64,000 nt of DNA from the NCBI GenBank assembly GCA_019633425.1, contig WSUB01000023.1, positions 6,961 to 70,960 of the forward strand, read 5' to 3'. This document shows positions 1-12,530 of the stretch, one piece after another (the stretch's first letter is position 1; each line of letters starts with the position of its first letter). The DNA is from Tulasnella sp. 424. Its lineage: Eukaryota > Basidiomycota > Agaricomycetes > Cantharellales > Tulasnellaceae. The notes below the pieces were generated by a model. The model was not told the origin of the DNA. It did no database searches and saw only the letters and a program-made list of their open reading frames with translations. A program made the translations under genes and the position numbers.

Positions 1-3000
1 TCGTCAAGAACATTTCGGATACTTGGATTTCGTTGAACGTGTTGCGTCTGGTCTTACTCCCACTCGGATTGCTCGCTGTGAACACGTCCTCTCCCTATCC
101 ATCCTTCGGAGCAGCGGCCTTGTGGTTAAATCTGAATTCTCAACTTCATCAATAATAATACGTCCGCTCATTCCATTGGAGTAAGCTTTTCGACGTCGTC
201 GCTTTGCTTTGACAGTGACACCGACCTTACCCCGCTCTAGGCAGATCGGCAGAGAAGTCGTAAGGACCTTTGGATATCAACCAGAATGCTTTTAAATGCC
301 TTCCGTTTGAGCATAACGATAACCTTGCCTTGGTTACCCGCAAAGGACGTAGGGAGTACCGAGGGAGGAATCGAGTTTCACGGAGTGATTCAAAGGGGTC
401 CTGGAATTGGTACAAGGATACACAACTTCGAACCAACCACCTCGACGGCCAAGGGGGCCTGCGTCGGTCCTTTGGAGTTTTGTGATGACGTTCGAACCAT
501 GTTGGGGCCCGGATGGTGAAGAACCCCCGAGGAATGAAATTGGCATCTCGAGGGTATTTGGAGAGGAACGAGGAGTCTTATTGTTGCTAGCACAGAGGCA
601 GCCTTAGCTGATGTTCTGCGGGCGAAAGGCCACGTCATGTCCATAACTTTGAATAGTCGGACAATGTGGTGGACGACAACTTGTCTACAAGAACGTCCCT
701 GGATCCCAATTTCGACGGGTTTCCTTGTCCATCCTCCCCCAAGCTCCTTCTTAATTCCATGTCCGCCCATCGTCCGGTCAAGCATCCCAAAACGTTAGTG
801 GCCATCGAATCCGACATCGACCAACGCTGACCGCTTGGGGCTACACCCCACTTCCACAAGTGGGGCCTTACCCCTCATGAAAGGTTCACGCGAGTCGGTT
901 ACTCCGACTGCAATCGCACCGTGGTACGTGAATATATTGATATTTAATTCGTCGTGCCGATCATTCTCTAAACCTCTACCGCTGTAGTTTCCACTCTCTT
1001 GAGTCAACTACGCCAAGTGCAAACGTTCACAGGACAGTCAGGTCGGCCGCTAAGGTCCGTAGGAGGAGTTTCATTGAATCGACTCACGCTCAACTGAGAA
1101 TAACCTCATATATTGCGGTGCTATCGAAGAACCAAAGCTGGGGCCGTGGCCCCCGATGACACGTCCGCAATGCTGCTGCAGCCTCCCGCCCTAAGGGACC
1201 ACCCGCTTCGGTCGCTTTGGGACAACAGGGTAGAACTGCCCTGGTGGAAGAAGAATCTGTGGAAGCATAGGAGGATCGGAGGAGCTGGTCGTCCGCTTTG
1301 GGAGGTATTTGGTCGGCGCATCGTCAAGAACGTCGGATACATGGAGCCTTGTGGGTAGTCTTAGTCGCCTTTCCCCCATTTACGAACACATGTCGTCCAT
1401 ACACTGGCCGTGTGAATGGTGAATCCCTTTGGCATGAGTTTTCACACTTCATCGTCTCATCGAGCTACGACTTCATCACTGATAGCGACCAGGATCCATG
1501 GAGGTTTGCCGCCAATCTGATCCGTGAGCCGCCTGCACTCTGTGAATACTTCTTCTCCATATCCATAAGGACTTCACTATCTATGGATGATACCGGTGGT
1601 TTGGATTTTCCGCCTCTTTAGCTCCCTTTGTGCCATCCACAGAAGGTCCAGATGCGGTGTGCAAATCGAGAGTCTGGGTCGACGTCAATATTTCTCCGCA
1701 TATTTTGGCGCGGGGATAGGGAATCAAGGTATAACGTATATATCGAGGAACAAGTGAGGGGAACAAGCACGGCCCGTATTCGGTTCACGGTCGACTTGCA
1801 ACGTGTACACGGGCACCGCGCTTTACTACCAGTAGAAATCCTCTGAAGAGTGGCTTGTCTCTGACCCCTGGAGTTCGACTAACCCCTTTTTTAACCAGCG
1901 CAAGTAAGTTTAAACGATACTGAGGAATGAACGTTCCTGCCAAAGACATCACAGAGTGTACGGTCAACGCGGCATATATCCCTTAAAAACTCACGACGGA
2001 TCATTTGACTCGATTTGCGAGTTTGAGGCGGCTTCGGGAATGTCTTAGAATAGATACTCCTTGGGTTAATCCGTCTATCAAGACCACGGGTTGACGGATG
2101 GAGAGACTCGACCGCGAGATGCGTGTCTTGCTGCATCTTGCTGCCTCTTGGGCGAAGCACTACGACGGCTCGCTCAAGTCAATTCCGATACCGGCTTTTG
2201 GATTTCTCATTTCGATAGGCTTCATATTATGTTCTAGCTGTACAATGGAACCGCTTCCAAGATTGGTGACAGACTGCGTCTCGGCGTCCTGGGACGTTCC
2301 AAGTGCAAGCGCAAGCTCCAGATCAAACTAATCAATCACATCAATATCTCGCTGAAATTAAAGTGACTCATCTTAAAGTTTCATCTCGTCGTTACTGGTC
2401 CTTCTGCATGCTGGTTTCGAAGTAATTTGGGGGTAGCTTCTGAGAGCGATACCGAAATAGGCAAAACATCTTGACCAAATTTGACTGGTAGGGTCTCTCT
2501 TCGCGCTTGAAGTGACGGAATGACCAAAGGCCGTCGTTCAAAGAAGCTGCGGCACGATCGTGGGCGCTCCGCACTGAGATCAGTCTTCGAGTGCCGCACC
2601 TAAGGCAAAAGAAATTTCTGCCAGATCAAGGTACGGGAATCTACCTGGCTCACGCAAGTATTAGGGAGGAAGATGTACCTTTTTGGTCTTTGCAGCGAAG
2701 CTTCTGCGTTGGGTATTCGAGATTGACGCTCTCGTTCTCCTTGGAAAGAGTCGTGGAATGATGATGTGATGCCACAACCATCATTTCGGATCACGCTCTT
2801 GGTGGTCGGGAGGTCAAGCAACATTCATAATTTGGATCAAGATCGGTTTGAATGTATTAGCGACGACAGGTCTACAGAAAATGGGCTTGGTTACATGTGG
2901 CGTGGGAGAAGCAAAGCCTAACAAAGCGGTGCCGCAACCAAACATCAGATGTCTTTAGACCTCCATCCTCACTTGCACACAAACTTTAAGCAGAAACCCC

Positions 3001-3396
3001 TCGAATAGCGCTCCGAAAACGGAACACCTGGTTTTCTCTGCAGGCAACAATGTCTACTACTTTGCGAAAGTGGTTCTCTGTGCAAGGTGACCACGGTCTC
3101 AAACCTTGAGTTCGACGGCTCTGCAGAGAATGCCGGGACCTAATGTACCTACAAACGCATTAGGCACAGGTGACGATTAGGGGCTAACTCATACTATTAA
3201 TTGGATAGATGAGAGCTTCGTAAGTTACGTTGCGCTGTTGACTTTAAAAACGGACGACTGAGCTCACGTTTCGGCTTCAGACCCCATCCCAATCTGCCCC
3301 TTGCCTCTTGGTCCGTTCGCCACGAAGTCTTTACCTTGCACCCGTGAATAAAACTCTCCCCCTCAGTATCTTCAATCATATCCGATCCATTCGAGC
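1..3396. other. Gene-free spacer upstream of kinase-TPR gene 1
   Basis: I see no convincing coding exon here. Short ORFs occur on both strands, but their frames are broken by indels in the paralogous spacers, so they do not behave as conserved proteins. The spacer holds internal repeats: for example, the stretch at 1-60 is imperfectly repeated near 1320-1365. The last 150 bp before the start codon is well conserved among all four units and probably holds the promoter and 5' UTR. Confidence 0.7.
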
Positions 3397-6300
3397 ATGC
3401 TGGCCCACGAGACATCTCAAGGCACGCGGCATCAAGGCCTAGACAAGGCAGTAAGTCCTCTCCACAACATGCGGGCACGGAACTATGCGCTGAAGGATGT
3501 CATTGAAGCGGGAAATTCTCGACGGAATGTCCGAGTATCGGATCGACCCAACGAGAATCAAGACTACACAAACCGAATCGCATACAAAGGGCGGGCAAAG
3601 TACCGTTATCCTTGGAACCATGATCCCAGTGGAAGAAATCGGGACATTCCTCCCTGAGAACCTGCCAAACCAACTCCTTGGAGTACAACTGGCAATTAAG
3701 AAGTTCAAATGGAATCGCGAGGATGTCGAAGCATCGGCGAAATTCTTCAAGGTATCGTTGTCTTCGTGCGGTGCCTTCTCTCTTCTGATTGCTCCCCATC
3801 AGTCCTTCGTCAACGAGGTCAGCATAATGGTGGAGCTCATGGCGGCGGGGCACCATCACCCCTACATTGTCCACTTCTGCGGTTTTGTGGAGGACATGGA
3901 GAAGGGTGACGCTTGGATAATTTTACCTTGGGAACCGAACGGAAACGTCCGAGAGTTCTTGCAGTCAGGAGAATGGGACATCCCCGAGCGTGTCTCCTTG
4001 GTCAGCGTGTTTGATGCATGCTACGCTTGAGTTATCTGAACGAAAGATCGACCTAGGTTCAGGATGTTGCAAACGGGGTGAAGTACCTACATACGAGACA
4101 ACCTCCAATCTGCCACGGCGACCTTAAGTCGGTGAGTGCGTTCAGCCGCCGTTCGGGATACTGTGCTCTTAATCGACCCTTATCCCAGCTAAACATCCTA
4201 GTCAACTCGTCCTACCAAGCAGTGATCACGGATTTTGGATCGGCTCGAATTAAACGAAACGTGGAGCCAACCAAAGACGGCAGTGTGTCCAGGCCGCCCC
4301 CCGAAGGGGACAACGGCGACATCGTTCAGGACTTGTCCTCTCCGAAAATCGACTTCAACCCGTCTACATTGGAGCTCACTTTAACGGGACCCGCGTTCTC
4401 TCTGCGGTGGACGGCCCCGGAGGTGCTGAACAACGGCGAACAAGATTTGCCCAGCGACATGTGGGCTGTTGGTTGGATATGCTGGGAGGTAAGCCAGCTA
4501 TTTGGTGAAGGGGTTTCAATTCCTTTCTTGCTCACATATGTGACTTCCCCTCAGATCTTCACTGGTAAAATCCCGTTTGAGGAACTTAATGTCCAAAGTG
4601 TCATTATATCGCGCGTTGTAAAAGGGAGATTACCAGCGATCAGGGAGGAAGCCCAACTGTCCCTCATTCTCGCGTTATGCGGTCTGATATCTGACTGTTG
4701 GAATTCAAATCCAATGGAGAGGATAGGGGCTTCCATGTTTCAGCAAAAGGTTTCCTTACTGGTGAGTGTTTTGATGGTGGACGTTACCGAGTGTTGACCC
4801 CGTATCTCAGCCATCTACAGCACCTTCTGGTTCGGCCTCTGGCGGTGCCAAGGTGAAGTCCGTCGCACTGTTACAGCAGCTTGGTGAAATATATAATCTT
4901 CAGAGTAACACCTCGATGGCTGAGTTTCACTATCAGTCTGCCATTGATGTTGCGACTCGAACGAAAGACGACAGGGGGAAAGGAGTCGCGTTACTCTGCC
5001 TGGGAGAGGTTTACCGTGTTCAGTCGAGGTATGAAGAGGCGGAGAAGGCTTTGACGAAAGCGCACGAGATCCTCTCTCGTGTGGGCGAGGACACGGGCGC
5101 TGCAAACGCGTTGTGCGGATTGGGGAGTAACCAGCTCACTCGGTCAAGGACTCGAGAGGCGGAGCAGGCTTTCATGGAAGCGCACCAGATTTACTCTCGT
5201 ATGGGCGAGGACGAGGGCGCTGCAAACGCGTCGTTCGCATTGGGGCATCTCCATCTCACTCAGTCAAGGATTTGGGAGGCGGAGCGGGCTTTCACGGAAG
5301 CGCACAAGATCTACTCTCGCATCGGCCTCGACATGGGGGACGCAAACACGCTGGTCGGTCTTGGGGAAATGTATCGTGTTCAGTCGCGGAATCGGGAGGC
5401 GGAGAAGGCTTTCACGCAAGCGCACGAGATCCACTCCCGCATCGGTGACTACCTGGGTGCTGGACATGCGTTGCAAGGCTTGGGGAATATATATCAGGCT
5501 CAGTCGAGGAATCAGGAGGCGGAGAAGGCTTTCACGGAAGCGCGCGAGATCCACTCTCGCATCGGCCAGGACCTGGGTACTGCAAACACGTTGGTCGGCC
5601 TTGGGACAATGTATCGGGCCCAGTCGAGGTATCGGGAGGCCGAGAAGGCTTTCACGGAGGCGCACGAGACCTATGCTCGCATAGGCTACGACGAGGGCGT
5701 CGCGATCGTGTTCCGGGGCTTGGGGGACATCCATCGGGCTCAGTCGAGGAACCAGGAGGCGGAGAAGGCTTACACGGAAGCGCATGAGATCCACTCTCGC
5801 ATCGGCGACGACATGGGTGCCGCACATGCGTTGCTTGGCTTGGGGAATACATATCGCGCTCAGTTGAGGGCTAGCGAGGCTGAAAAGGTTTTCAATGACG
5901 CCCACAGCATCTTCTCTCGCATTGGAGACCATCTCGGTGTCGGGGACACCATGCGCGCCCTTGCAAAGCTTTATAGTGACCAGAGCAGATTCGCCGAGTC
6001 GGAGGCTTCCTACCGCCTAGCGGTCGCTTCTTATGACTATGGTGAGGACAGTGACACCAAAGCCAAAACGCTATTGGGTTGGGCAAGAGATTATCGTACT
6101 CAGCGCAGATACCTCGAGGCTGAGGAGGCCGTCGTTTATGCCCTTGCCATTTGGATCAGCATTGACAACGAGACATTGCAAGCGGATGCTTCGTTGCTTT
6201 TGTCTCAGATCTTCAGAGCCCAGTGCCGCTACGATGAAGCGAAAGCGGCGCTCATTCAAGCTGAAGCGGCATCCGCCCAAATCGGCGATGACGCAGTACG

Positions 6301-6733
6301 CGTCGAGGTATTGGATGAGCTTGGTCATGTCCACCTCGCGCAGGGTACCTACGACGAAGCAAAAGAGTGTTATGGTCTTGCCCACGCCATATCTCTCAGT
6401 ATGGGCGACGTTCACGGCGAAGCTACCGAGTTGCTCAGCTTGGGGAGGTTGTACGTCCACCAAGGTCAACACGATAACGCGGAGGAGTGCTTCATCGAGG
6501 CTCGGGTCAGATATGCCGGGATTGACGATGGGGAGTGTCGAGCAAAGGTGTTGGACCGATTGATGGAATTATACATTGGGACAGGCAGGCTTGACACTGC
6601 GATGGCTGCTTGTTTGGAGGCTCGCGATATGTACGGGCTACTGGGCAAGCCGATGAGTGAGATGTGTGCAAGGACCTGGGAGCTCGTCCAAAATCTGGAC
6701 CAACCAGCCGGATCGGACCTCTTCCAGTCGTAA
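3397..6733 (+). CDS. Kinase-TPR fusion protein 1 (TKL-like kinase plus 15 TPRs)
   Basis: Spliced model: 3397-3450, 3509-3751, 3803-4000, 4057-4131, 4189-4488, 4555-4761, 4811-6733, giving about 999 aa. Every junction keeps phase, and all introns are GT-AG of 49-66 nt (donor at 4001 is a weak GTCAGC). The kinase domain spans residues ~25-359. It has a Gly-rich KGGQSTV loop, Lys82 in LAIKKF, Glu104 in NEVSIM, HGDLKS (Asp187), Asn192, DFG (205-207) and APE (266-268), so it should be catalytically competent. About 58 residues separate DFG and APE, roughly twice the usual, so the activation segment carries an insertion. A Ser/Gly-rich linker (PSTAPSGSASGG) joins it to fifteen 40-residue TPRs with the G8-Y11-A20-F24-A27 signature. 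No signal peptide or membrane segment is seen, so it is presumably cytosolic. The 3' exon alone would need a GTG start at 4853, which supports the fusion. Substrate and ligand are unknown. The TKL assignment is by motif only. Confidence 0.88.
3752..3802 (+). other. Stop-free 51-nt intron inside the kinase N-lobe of gene 1
   Basis: The intron has a GTATCG donor and CAG acceptor, is a multiple of three and is open in frame. Retention would add 17 residues between FFK and SFVNEV, just before helix C. The equivalents in gene 2 (12885-12935) and gene 3 (20334-20384) are also 51 nt and open. In gene 4 (27202-27250) it is 49 nt and would shift frame. Splicing restores the expected kinase alignment, so removal is the normal state. 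Confidence 0.7.
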
Positions 6734-6755
6734 CTTCCCACTGCTATGTGGTGAG

Positions 6756-6818
6756 GTAGGTATTCAGCAGTCCGTACTCCGAAGAACTCTTCAAGTGGCT
6801 GATGATTCTCGTTTCTAG
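6756..6818 (+). other. Putative 3'-UTR intron of gene 1
   Basis: A GTAGGT donor lies 22 nt after the stop codon, with a CTGAT branch-like motif and a TTTCTAG acceptor. The length is 63 nt. The same element with exactly the same length follows the other three paralogs. The short stop-to-junction distance would be expected to avoid nonsense-mediated decay. Confidence 0.55.
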
Positions 6819-7128
6819 GCGATTCCCCTAATTCTTTCCATATCTGCAGGTTCACACACTTTCGGCTTCTTCGCGTGAATGATTATGTCCTACCCCGCCT
6901 ATTGTATTGCGAACATCTCTGTGTATACACCACTGCCCATTGTCTATAGGTCACCTCTCCTCATATTCGTTCCATCCTCTTCTGGAATCTTTCGTCCACC
7001 CTACGCAACTACTTCTTCCTCGTTCATTTGCAGATCACTATCCGGGCGAACTTTGAAGAATGGAATTCCGTTTCCGAACGTTTGTAAACACGTGATCAAC
7101 TGATTGATTGTTCAGCTGCTTGCTCGCG

Positions 7129-7136
7129 TGACGTCA
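7129..7136. promoter_or_regulatory. Palindromic TGACGTCA (CRE/ATF-type) site
   Basis: A perfect 8-bp palindrome identical to the bZIP ATF/CREB consensus lies in the 3' flank of unit 1 and is conserved at 16627-16634 in unit 2. It sits near the joint with the next unit. An 8-mer can occur by chance, and conservation may simply reflect duplication. Confidence 0.3.
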
Positions 7137-8853
7137 TCGGATATATGGTTCCTGGGTGCCAAGTTTTGGTCCAGACTGACGAAGACCCATTCATTTATAT
7201 CGTTGTACTGTACAACCAATCAACATGTCGACCCATTCGCCAATCTTTTCGGTCTTTGAGCATGGGTGGTGTGAGCCGAGTGCGGGCTTACGATTATGAC
7301 ATTTTTTCTCTGGGCCGCTTAACCCAGATCGTGTCATTATCTGTGCTGATATCCAAGTATTCGTTCCTAGCGGAGAAACAACCTGTTAGATCTGCGGGTG
7401 AGTAGCAAAGGTATGTCCCATATTGAATCGATATTAGAGCAATGTTGTGGACAAACAAAACTTGTTCGCGAGAATGTCCCTGGATCCCAATCTCGACTGG
7501 TTTCCTCATCCATCCACCAGACCACCCCTCAGCCTTCCGAGTTAGCTTCTTCCTCTTGATGTCCACTCCCTCCCATCTCCACCTGATATCAACTATACTC
7601 TCGAGTTACATCGATACGCTCTATTTCAAGCTTAGGTGAAGGAAGATCGAACACACTCAACAGCACTCGACTCACCCTCCATTCAAGCATTACTCGAAGC
7701 TGGCGCTCATCGAATTTGACATCGACCGGCGCCAAAACCTCAGGGCTCCATCTCACTAAGTGGGGCGTCCCCTCGCCACAAGGTCGTGTTTAAACTCAGA
7801 GCTCGTGGCCACATATGACACCAGGAGGGTTTGGGTTCAGGAGCTCCTCGAAGGGAATTGGGAGGAGAGGGAGGTACGGCACGCTGAAACGGCGAGGTGG
7901 AACGAAGGGCAGAGAACGGATCAAGTCGAAGACCATCTCGAGGCCGCTTCATAAATATTTTGACGGCCACATCTCCCTTCAACCTCCAGCGGACGATCGA
8001 ACTTTGCGGCCGTCCAGTATTTTCCGACAAGGATGCAGTCTCGCAGCGCAACAACAAACTTGAGGCCTGACATCAAACCTACTACCAAGCTCACATATGC
8101 AGGGACGTGTTTCTCGCTCTCGGCGATTTCCCAGCAGTCCGTGGAACCTTCAGACAGTCCCTTCTTCTCTCGCAACCTACACTACGGCCGGTACTGTTCG
8201 CGTTCGGTCCTAGGAAACGGTAAGCACTATCAATCTCCTAATTCCGCCCATCACTAACCTTCGTGTCGACACACTATCGATCCAGGTTCAGCATCCGGCC
8301 ATGTCTGAAACGATTGCTGTGCTAAATCCTTGCATCTTCTTGAACATCTCCTTAACGCTTCTACCCAACAATTCATTTCACCACAGACATGACGCCCTGT
8401 CGATTACGCTGCACAACCGCGGAGGATAACTACGTATCTGCGGCGGTTGGCAGGCGTTTCGCTTATCGTAATGGGAGACGGGGGAGCGACTCGACTCAAG
8501 GAAGGTCCTTCCTAAGTGACGCAACCGGTTAGAGGCAGCGTTGGAAGTTATAGGGGATGTGACGTTGGGAGGGAGAGATAACGTTACAGCCGACGGTTCT
8601 GCGAATTCCGTCGACCGATCTCGGAGTTTCGACTGTCAGACCTCGCCACCTTCGACGGATTCCAAACGGGGTTCGGGCCAAAGTGCGGATGAAGACAACC
8701 GCCGAGAGCATTCCTCCCGCGAAATGGATCTTATCACGACCCTCATCGTTCGTCCTTCCTGCCCTCGTCATTTCGAACTTCAAGACTCAAGATCTCTCTC
8801 TCTCTCTTTCAAGACCGAAGCGGATTTCGCGAAGCTTGTCCATTACAAATACC

Positions 8854-8965
8854 GGTCGACCAAACGCCCGTGCACCTCTTTTTTTTCGATTTGGCGGGGC
8901 AATTATCACAATCCCCGGGTCGACCAAACGCCGTGCACCTCTTTTTCGATCTGGTGGCGCAATAT
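8854..8965. repeat. 64-bp tandem duplication in the unit 2 spacer
   Basis: A block beginning GGTCGACCAAACG at 8854 recurs at 8918 with small differences, including in a T-run. Units 3 and 4 carry only a single copy or part of one (for example near 18271), so the duplication is private to this unit. It helps to explain the spurious ORF that crosses it. Confidence 0.7.
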
Positions 8966-11900
8966 TGCCACTGTTCACAAGACAGTCAAGCCTGGTCGTT
9001 TAGGTCCACAGGGTGAGTTTCTACTGCTTCGCACCACGCTCAACTGGGAAAGAACCTTACGTACTTAACCTTCCGGTCCTATCGAAGAACCAGGAAGCTG
9101 GGGCCATACCGTCTGACGCATCAACGCTGCTACTGCAAGCATCCTGCACTAAGCAGCCCGTTTCGGTCCGGTTTGGGACATGCGGTGTAGAATTGCACCT
9201 GGTCAAGGAAGAAACCGGTGGAAGCATAGCGCGAACGGTGGAGGTTGGTCGTGGCTCTTGAGTTTGGGAGATATTTTGGTCGGCGCTTCGTCAAGAACAT
9301 TTCGGATACTTGGATTTCGTTGAACGTGTTGCGTCTGGTCTTACTCCCACTCGGATTGCTCGCTGTGAACACGTCCTCTCCCTATCCATCCTTCGGAGCA
9401 GCGGCCTTCTGGCCAAATCTGAATCCTCAACTTCATCAATAATAGTACGTCCGCTCATTCCACTGTAGTAAGCTTTTCGACGGCGTCGCTTTGCTTACGC
9501 CCACCCCACGTTGCGCTAGGTGGATTGGCATCTCGAAGGTATTTGGAAGCACAAGAACGAGGAGTCTTGAGAAAATATTCTTCAAGACATGTAAATTATA
9601 TAGACATTTCGAACTCCACATGCTGGGTACGTAGGGATTTTCGAGGGTTCGCAACGTCAGGGAGGCCCTGGAGTCAGTATCAGAGGGTCCGCGATTGGTT
9701 GCTAGCACAGAGGCAACCTTAGCGGATGCTCTGCGGGTGAAAAGCGACGTCATGTCCTTAACTTTGAATAGTCGGACAATGTGGTGGACAACAACGAGAA
9801 GGTCCCTGGATCCCAATTTCGACTGGTTTCCTTGTCCATCCTCCCCCAAGCTCCTTCCTCTTGATGCCATGTCCTTCCACCGTCCACTCAAGCATCCCAA
9901 GACGTTAGTGGTCATCGAATTCGACATTGACTAATACTGACCGCTTGGGTACACCCTACTTCCACAAGTGGGGCCTTATTCCGCATGACAGGTTATATGA
10001 CGTTCGACCAGCTCCGACGCGCGAGTCGGCTATGACGACCCTTCGACTGCAATCGCACCGTGATACGTGAATATATTGACATTTAATTCGTCGTGCCGAC
10101 CATTATCTGAACCTCTACCGCTGTAGTTTCCACTCTCTTGAGTCAACTACGCCAAGTGCAACGTTCACAGGGCAGTCAGGTCGGCCGCTAAGGCCCGCAG
10201 GAGGAGTTTCATTGAATCGAACCAGGCTCAACTGAGAAATAACCTCACATACTCCGGTACTATCGAAAAACCAAAAGCTGGGGCCGTGGCTTTCGATGAC
10301 ACCCCCGCAATGCTGCTGCAGTATCCCGCCCTAAGGGACCACCCGCTTCGGTCGCTTTAGGACAGCGGGGTAGAACTGTTCTGGCGGAAGAATAATCGGT
10401 GGAAGCATAAGATGATCGGAGGAGCTGGTCGTGGCTCCGGTTGGGGAGGTATTTGGTGCGCGCATCTTCAAGAACGTCGGATACATGGAGCCTTGTGGCT
10501 AGTCTTAGTCGCCTTTCCCCCGTTTACGAACAGATGTCGTCCATACACTGGTCGTATGAATGATGAATCCCTTTGGCATGAGTTTTCACACCTCATCGTC
10601 TCATCGAGCTGCAACTTTATCACTGATAGCGACCAGGATCCATCGAGGTTTGCCGCCAATCTGATCCGTGAACCGCCTTCAGTCTGTGAATATTTCCTCT
10701 CCATATCCATAAGGACTTCACTCTCTATGAGTAATACCGGTGGCTTGGATTTTCAGCCTATTTAGCCCGCTTTGTGCCATCCACAGCAGGTCCAGATGCG
10801 GTGTGCAAATCGTGATTTTGGGTCGACGTCAAGTTTCTCCGCATATTTTTGGCGCTGAGATAGGGCGTGAAGGTATTGCCGACCGAGGAACAAGTGAGGG
10901 GAACAAGCAAGACCCGTATTCGGTTCACGGTCGACTTGCAACGTGTAAATGGGCGCCGCGTTCTACTATCAGTAGAAATTTTCTAAGGAGAGGCTTGTCT
11001 CTGACCCCCTGGAATTCGACTAACCCTTCTTGTAACTAGTGCAAGTAAGTTTAAACAATACTGAGGAATGAACGTTCATGCCAAAGACATCACAGAGCGT
11101 TCGGCTAACGCGGAAGCTACACATACATACCTCACGACAGATCACTTGACTCGATTCGCGAGTTTGAGGCGGATTCGAGAATGCCTTATAATGGATACTT
11201 CTTAGGTTAATCCGTAGGTCCAGACCACGGGTTGACGGATGGAGAGACGCGACCGCGAAATGCGTGTCTTGCTGCATTTTGCTGCATCTTAGGCGATGCA
11301 CTACGACAGCTCGCTCAAGTCAATTCCTGTATCGGCTTTTGGACTTCTCACTTCGACTGGCTTCATATTATGTTCTAGCTGTACAATCGAACCGCTTCCG
11401 AGATACGGTGACAGATTGCGTCTCAGCGCCCTGGGACGTTCCAAGTGCAAGTGCAAGCTCCAGATCAAAACTAATCAATCACATCAATATCTCGCTGAAA
11501 TTAAAATGACTCACCTTAAAGTTTCATATCGTCGTTACTGGTCCTTCTGCAGGCTAGTTTCGAAGTAATTTAGGGGTAGCTTCCGGGAGTGATAGCGAGA
11601 TAGGTAGAACATCTTGACCAAATTTGACTAGTAGGGTCTCTCCTTCCGCTTGAAGTGACGGAATGTTCCAGAGACCATCGTTCAAGGAAGCTGCGGCACG
11701 ATCGTGGGCGCCCCTCACTGAGATCAGTCTTCGGGTGCCCACCTAAGGCAAAAGAAAATCCTGTCAGGGGAATCTGTCTGGCTCATGCAATTATTATTGA
11801 GGAAGATGTACGTTTTTGGTCTTTGCTGCGAAGCTTCTGCGTTGGGTATTCGAGATTAACCCTCTCGTTCTCCTTGGAAAGATGGGTGGAATGATGGTGT

Positions 11901-12530
11901 GATGCCACAACCATCATTTCGGATCACACCCTTGGTGGTCGGGAGGTCAAGCAACATTCATAGTGTGGATCAGGATATGTTTGAATGTATTAACGACGAC
12001 AGGTCTACAGAAAATGGGTTCGCTTGCATGTGGCGTGGGAGAAGCAAAGCCTAACAAAGCAGTGCCGCAACCAAACATCAGATGTCCCGTTTAGACCTAT
12101 GTACATCCTCACTTGCACAACCTTTAAGCAGAAACCCCTCGAATAGCGCTCCGAAGACGGAACACCTGGTTTTCTCTGCAGGCAACAATGTCTACTACTT
12201 TGGGAAAGTGGTTCTCTGTACAAGGTGATCACGGTCTCAACCTTGAGTTCGATGGGTCTGCAGAGAATGCCGGGACCTAATGTTCCTACAAACGCATTAG
12301 GCAGAGGTGATGATTAACGGGTAATCCAAACCATCAATTTGATAGAGGTGAGCTTCGTAAGTTACGCTGCGCTGTTGACTTTAAAAGCGGACGACTGAGC
12401 TCACGTTTCGTCTTCAAACCCCATCCAATCGGCCCCTTGCCTCTTGGTCCATTCATCACGAAGTATTTACCTTGTTAGCGGATAAAACTCTCCCCCTCCA
12501 TATCATCAATTATATCCGATTTATTCGACC

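Larger units (their letters stand above)
1..7150. repeat. Tandem unit 1 of the kinase-TPR array (5' truncated by window edge)
   Basis: Position 1 aligns with about 9288 of unit 2, and the two stay colinear through spacer, gene and 3' flank with small indels. The distal end is placed near 7150, where the flank changes to sequence shared with about 16650 and 23690. The unit is an old segmental duplicate, because its spacer has many substitutions and indels. Boundaries are by eye, good to perhaps 100 bp. Confidence 0.8.
6819..12530. other. Gene-free spacer between kinase-TPR genes 1 and 2
   Basis: This is 5.7 kb without a gene I can support. It contains the 3' flank of unit 1 and then the long 5' region of unit 2. 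Part of the 5' region is internally duplicated: blocks near 7440-7510 and 8960-9100 resemble 9777-9840 and 10160-10300. An ORF at 8541-9068 (175 codons) is not conserved in frame in units 3 and 4 and includes simple-sequence and tandem-duplicated DNA, so I treat it as chance. Confidence 0.7.

Noticed and set aside
1298..1621. 107-codon ORF with a copy at 10412-10765
   Set aside because: Conservation is explained by segmental duplication. The homologous spacers of units 3 and 4 break the frame and no domain is seen.
5264..5932. Long minus-strand open frame (222 codons) across the TPR array of gene 1, with similar ones in genes 2-4
   Set aside because: It is the antisense of the 120-bp repeats. 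The repeats lack stops on that strand by periodicity, and the frame has no start context or homology.
4853..6733. TPR part of gene 1 as a separate gene
   Set aside because: It would need a GTG start. The upstream exon is in phase through a 49-nt GT-AG intron, and the same holds in all four paralogs.
8541..9068. 175-codon ORF in the unit 2 spacer
   Set aside because: It spans a CT-repeat and a private 64-bp tandem duplication, and the homologous region in units 3 and 4 is not open in the same frame.
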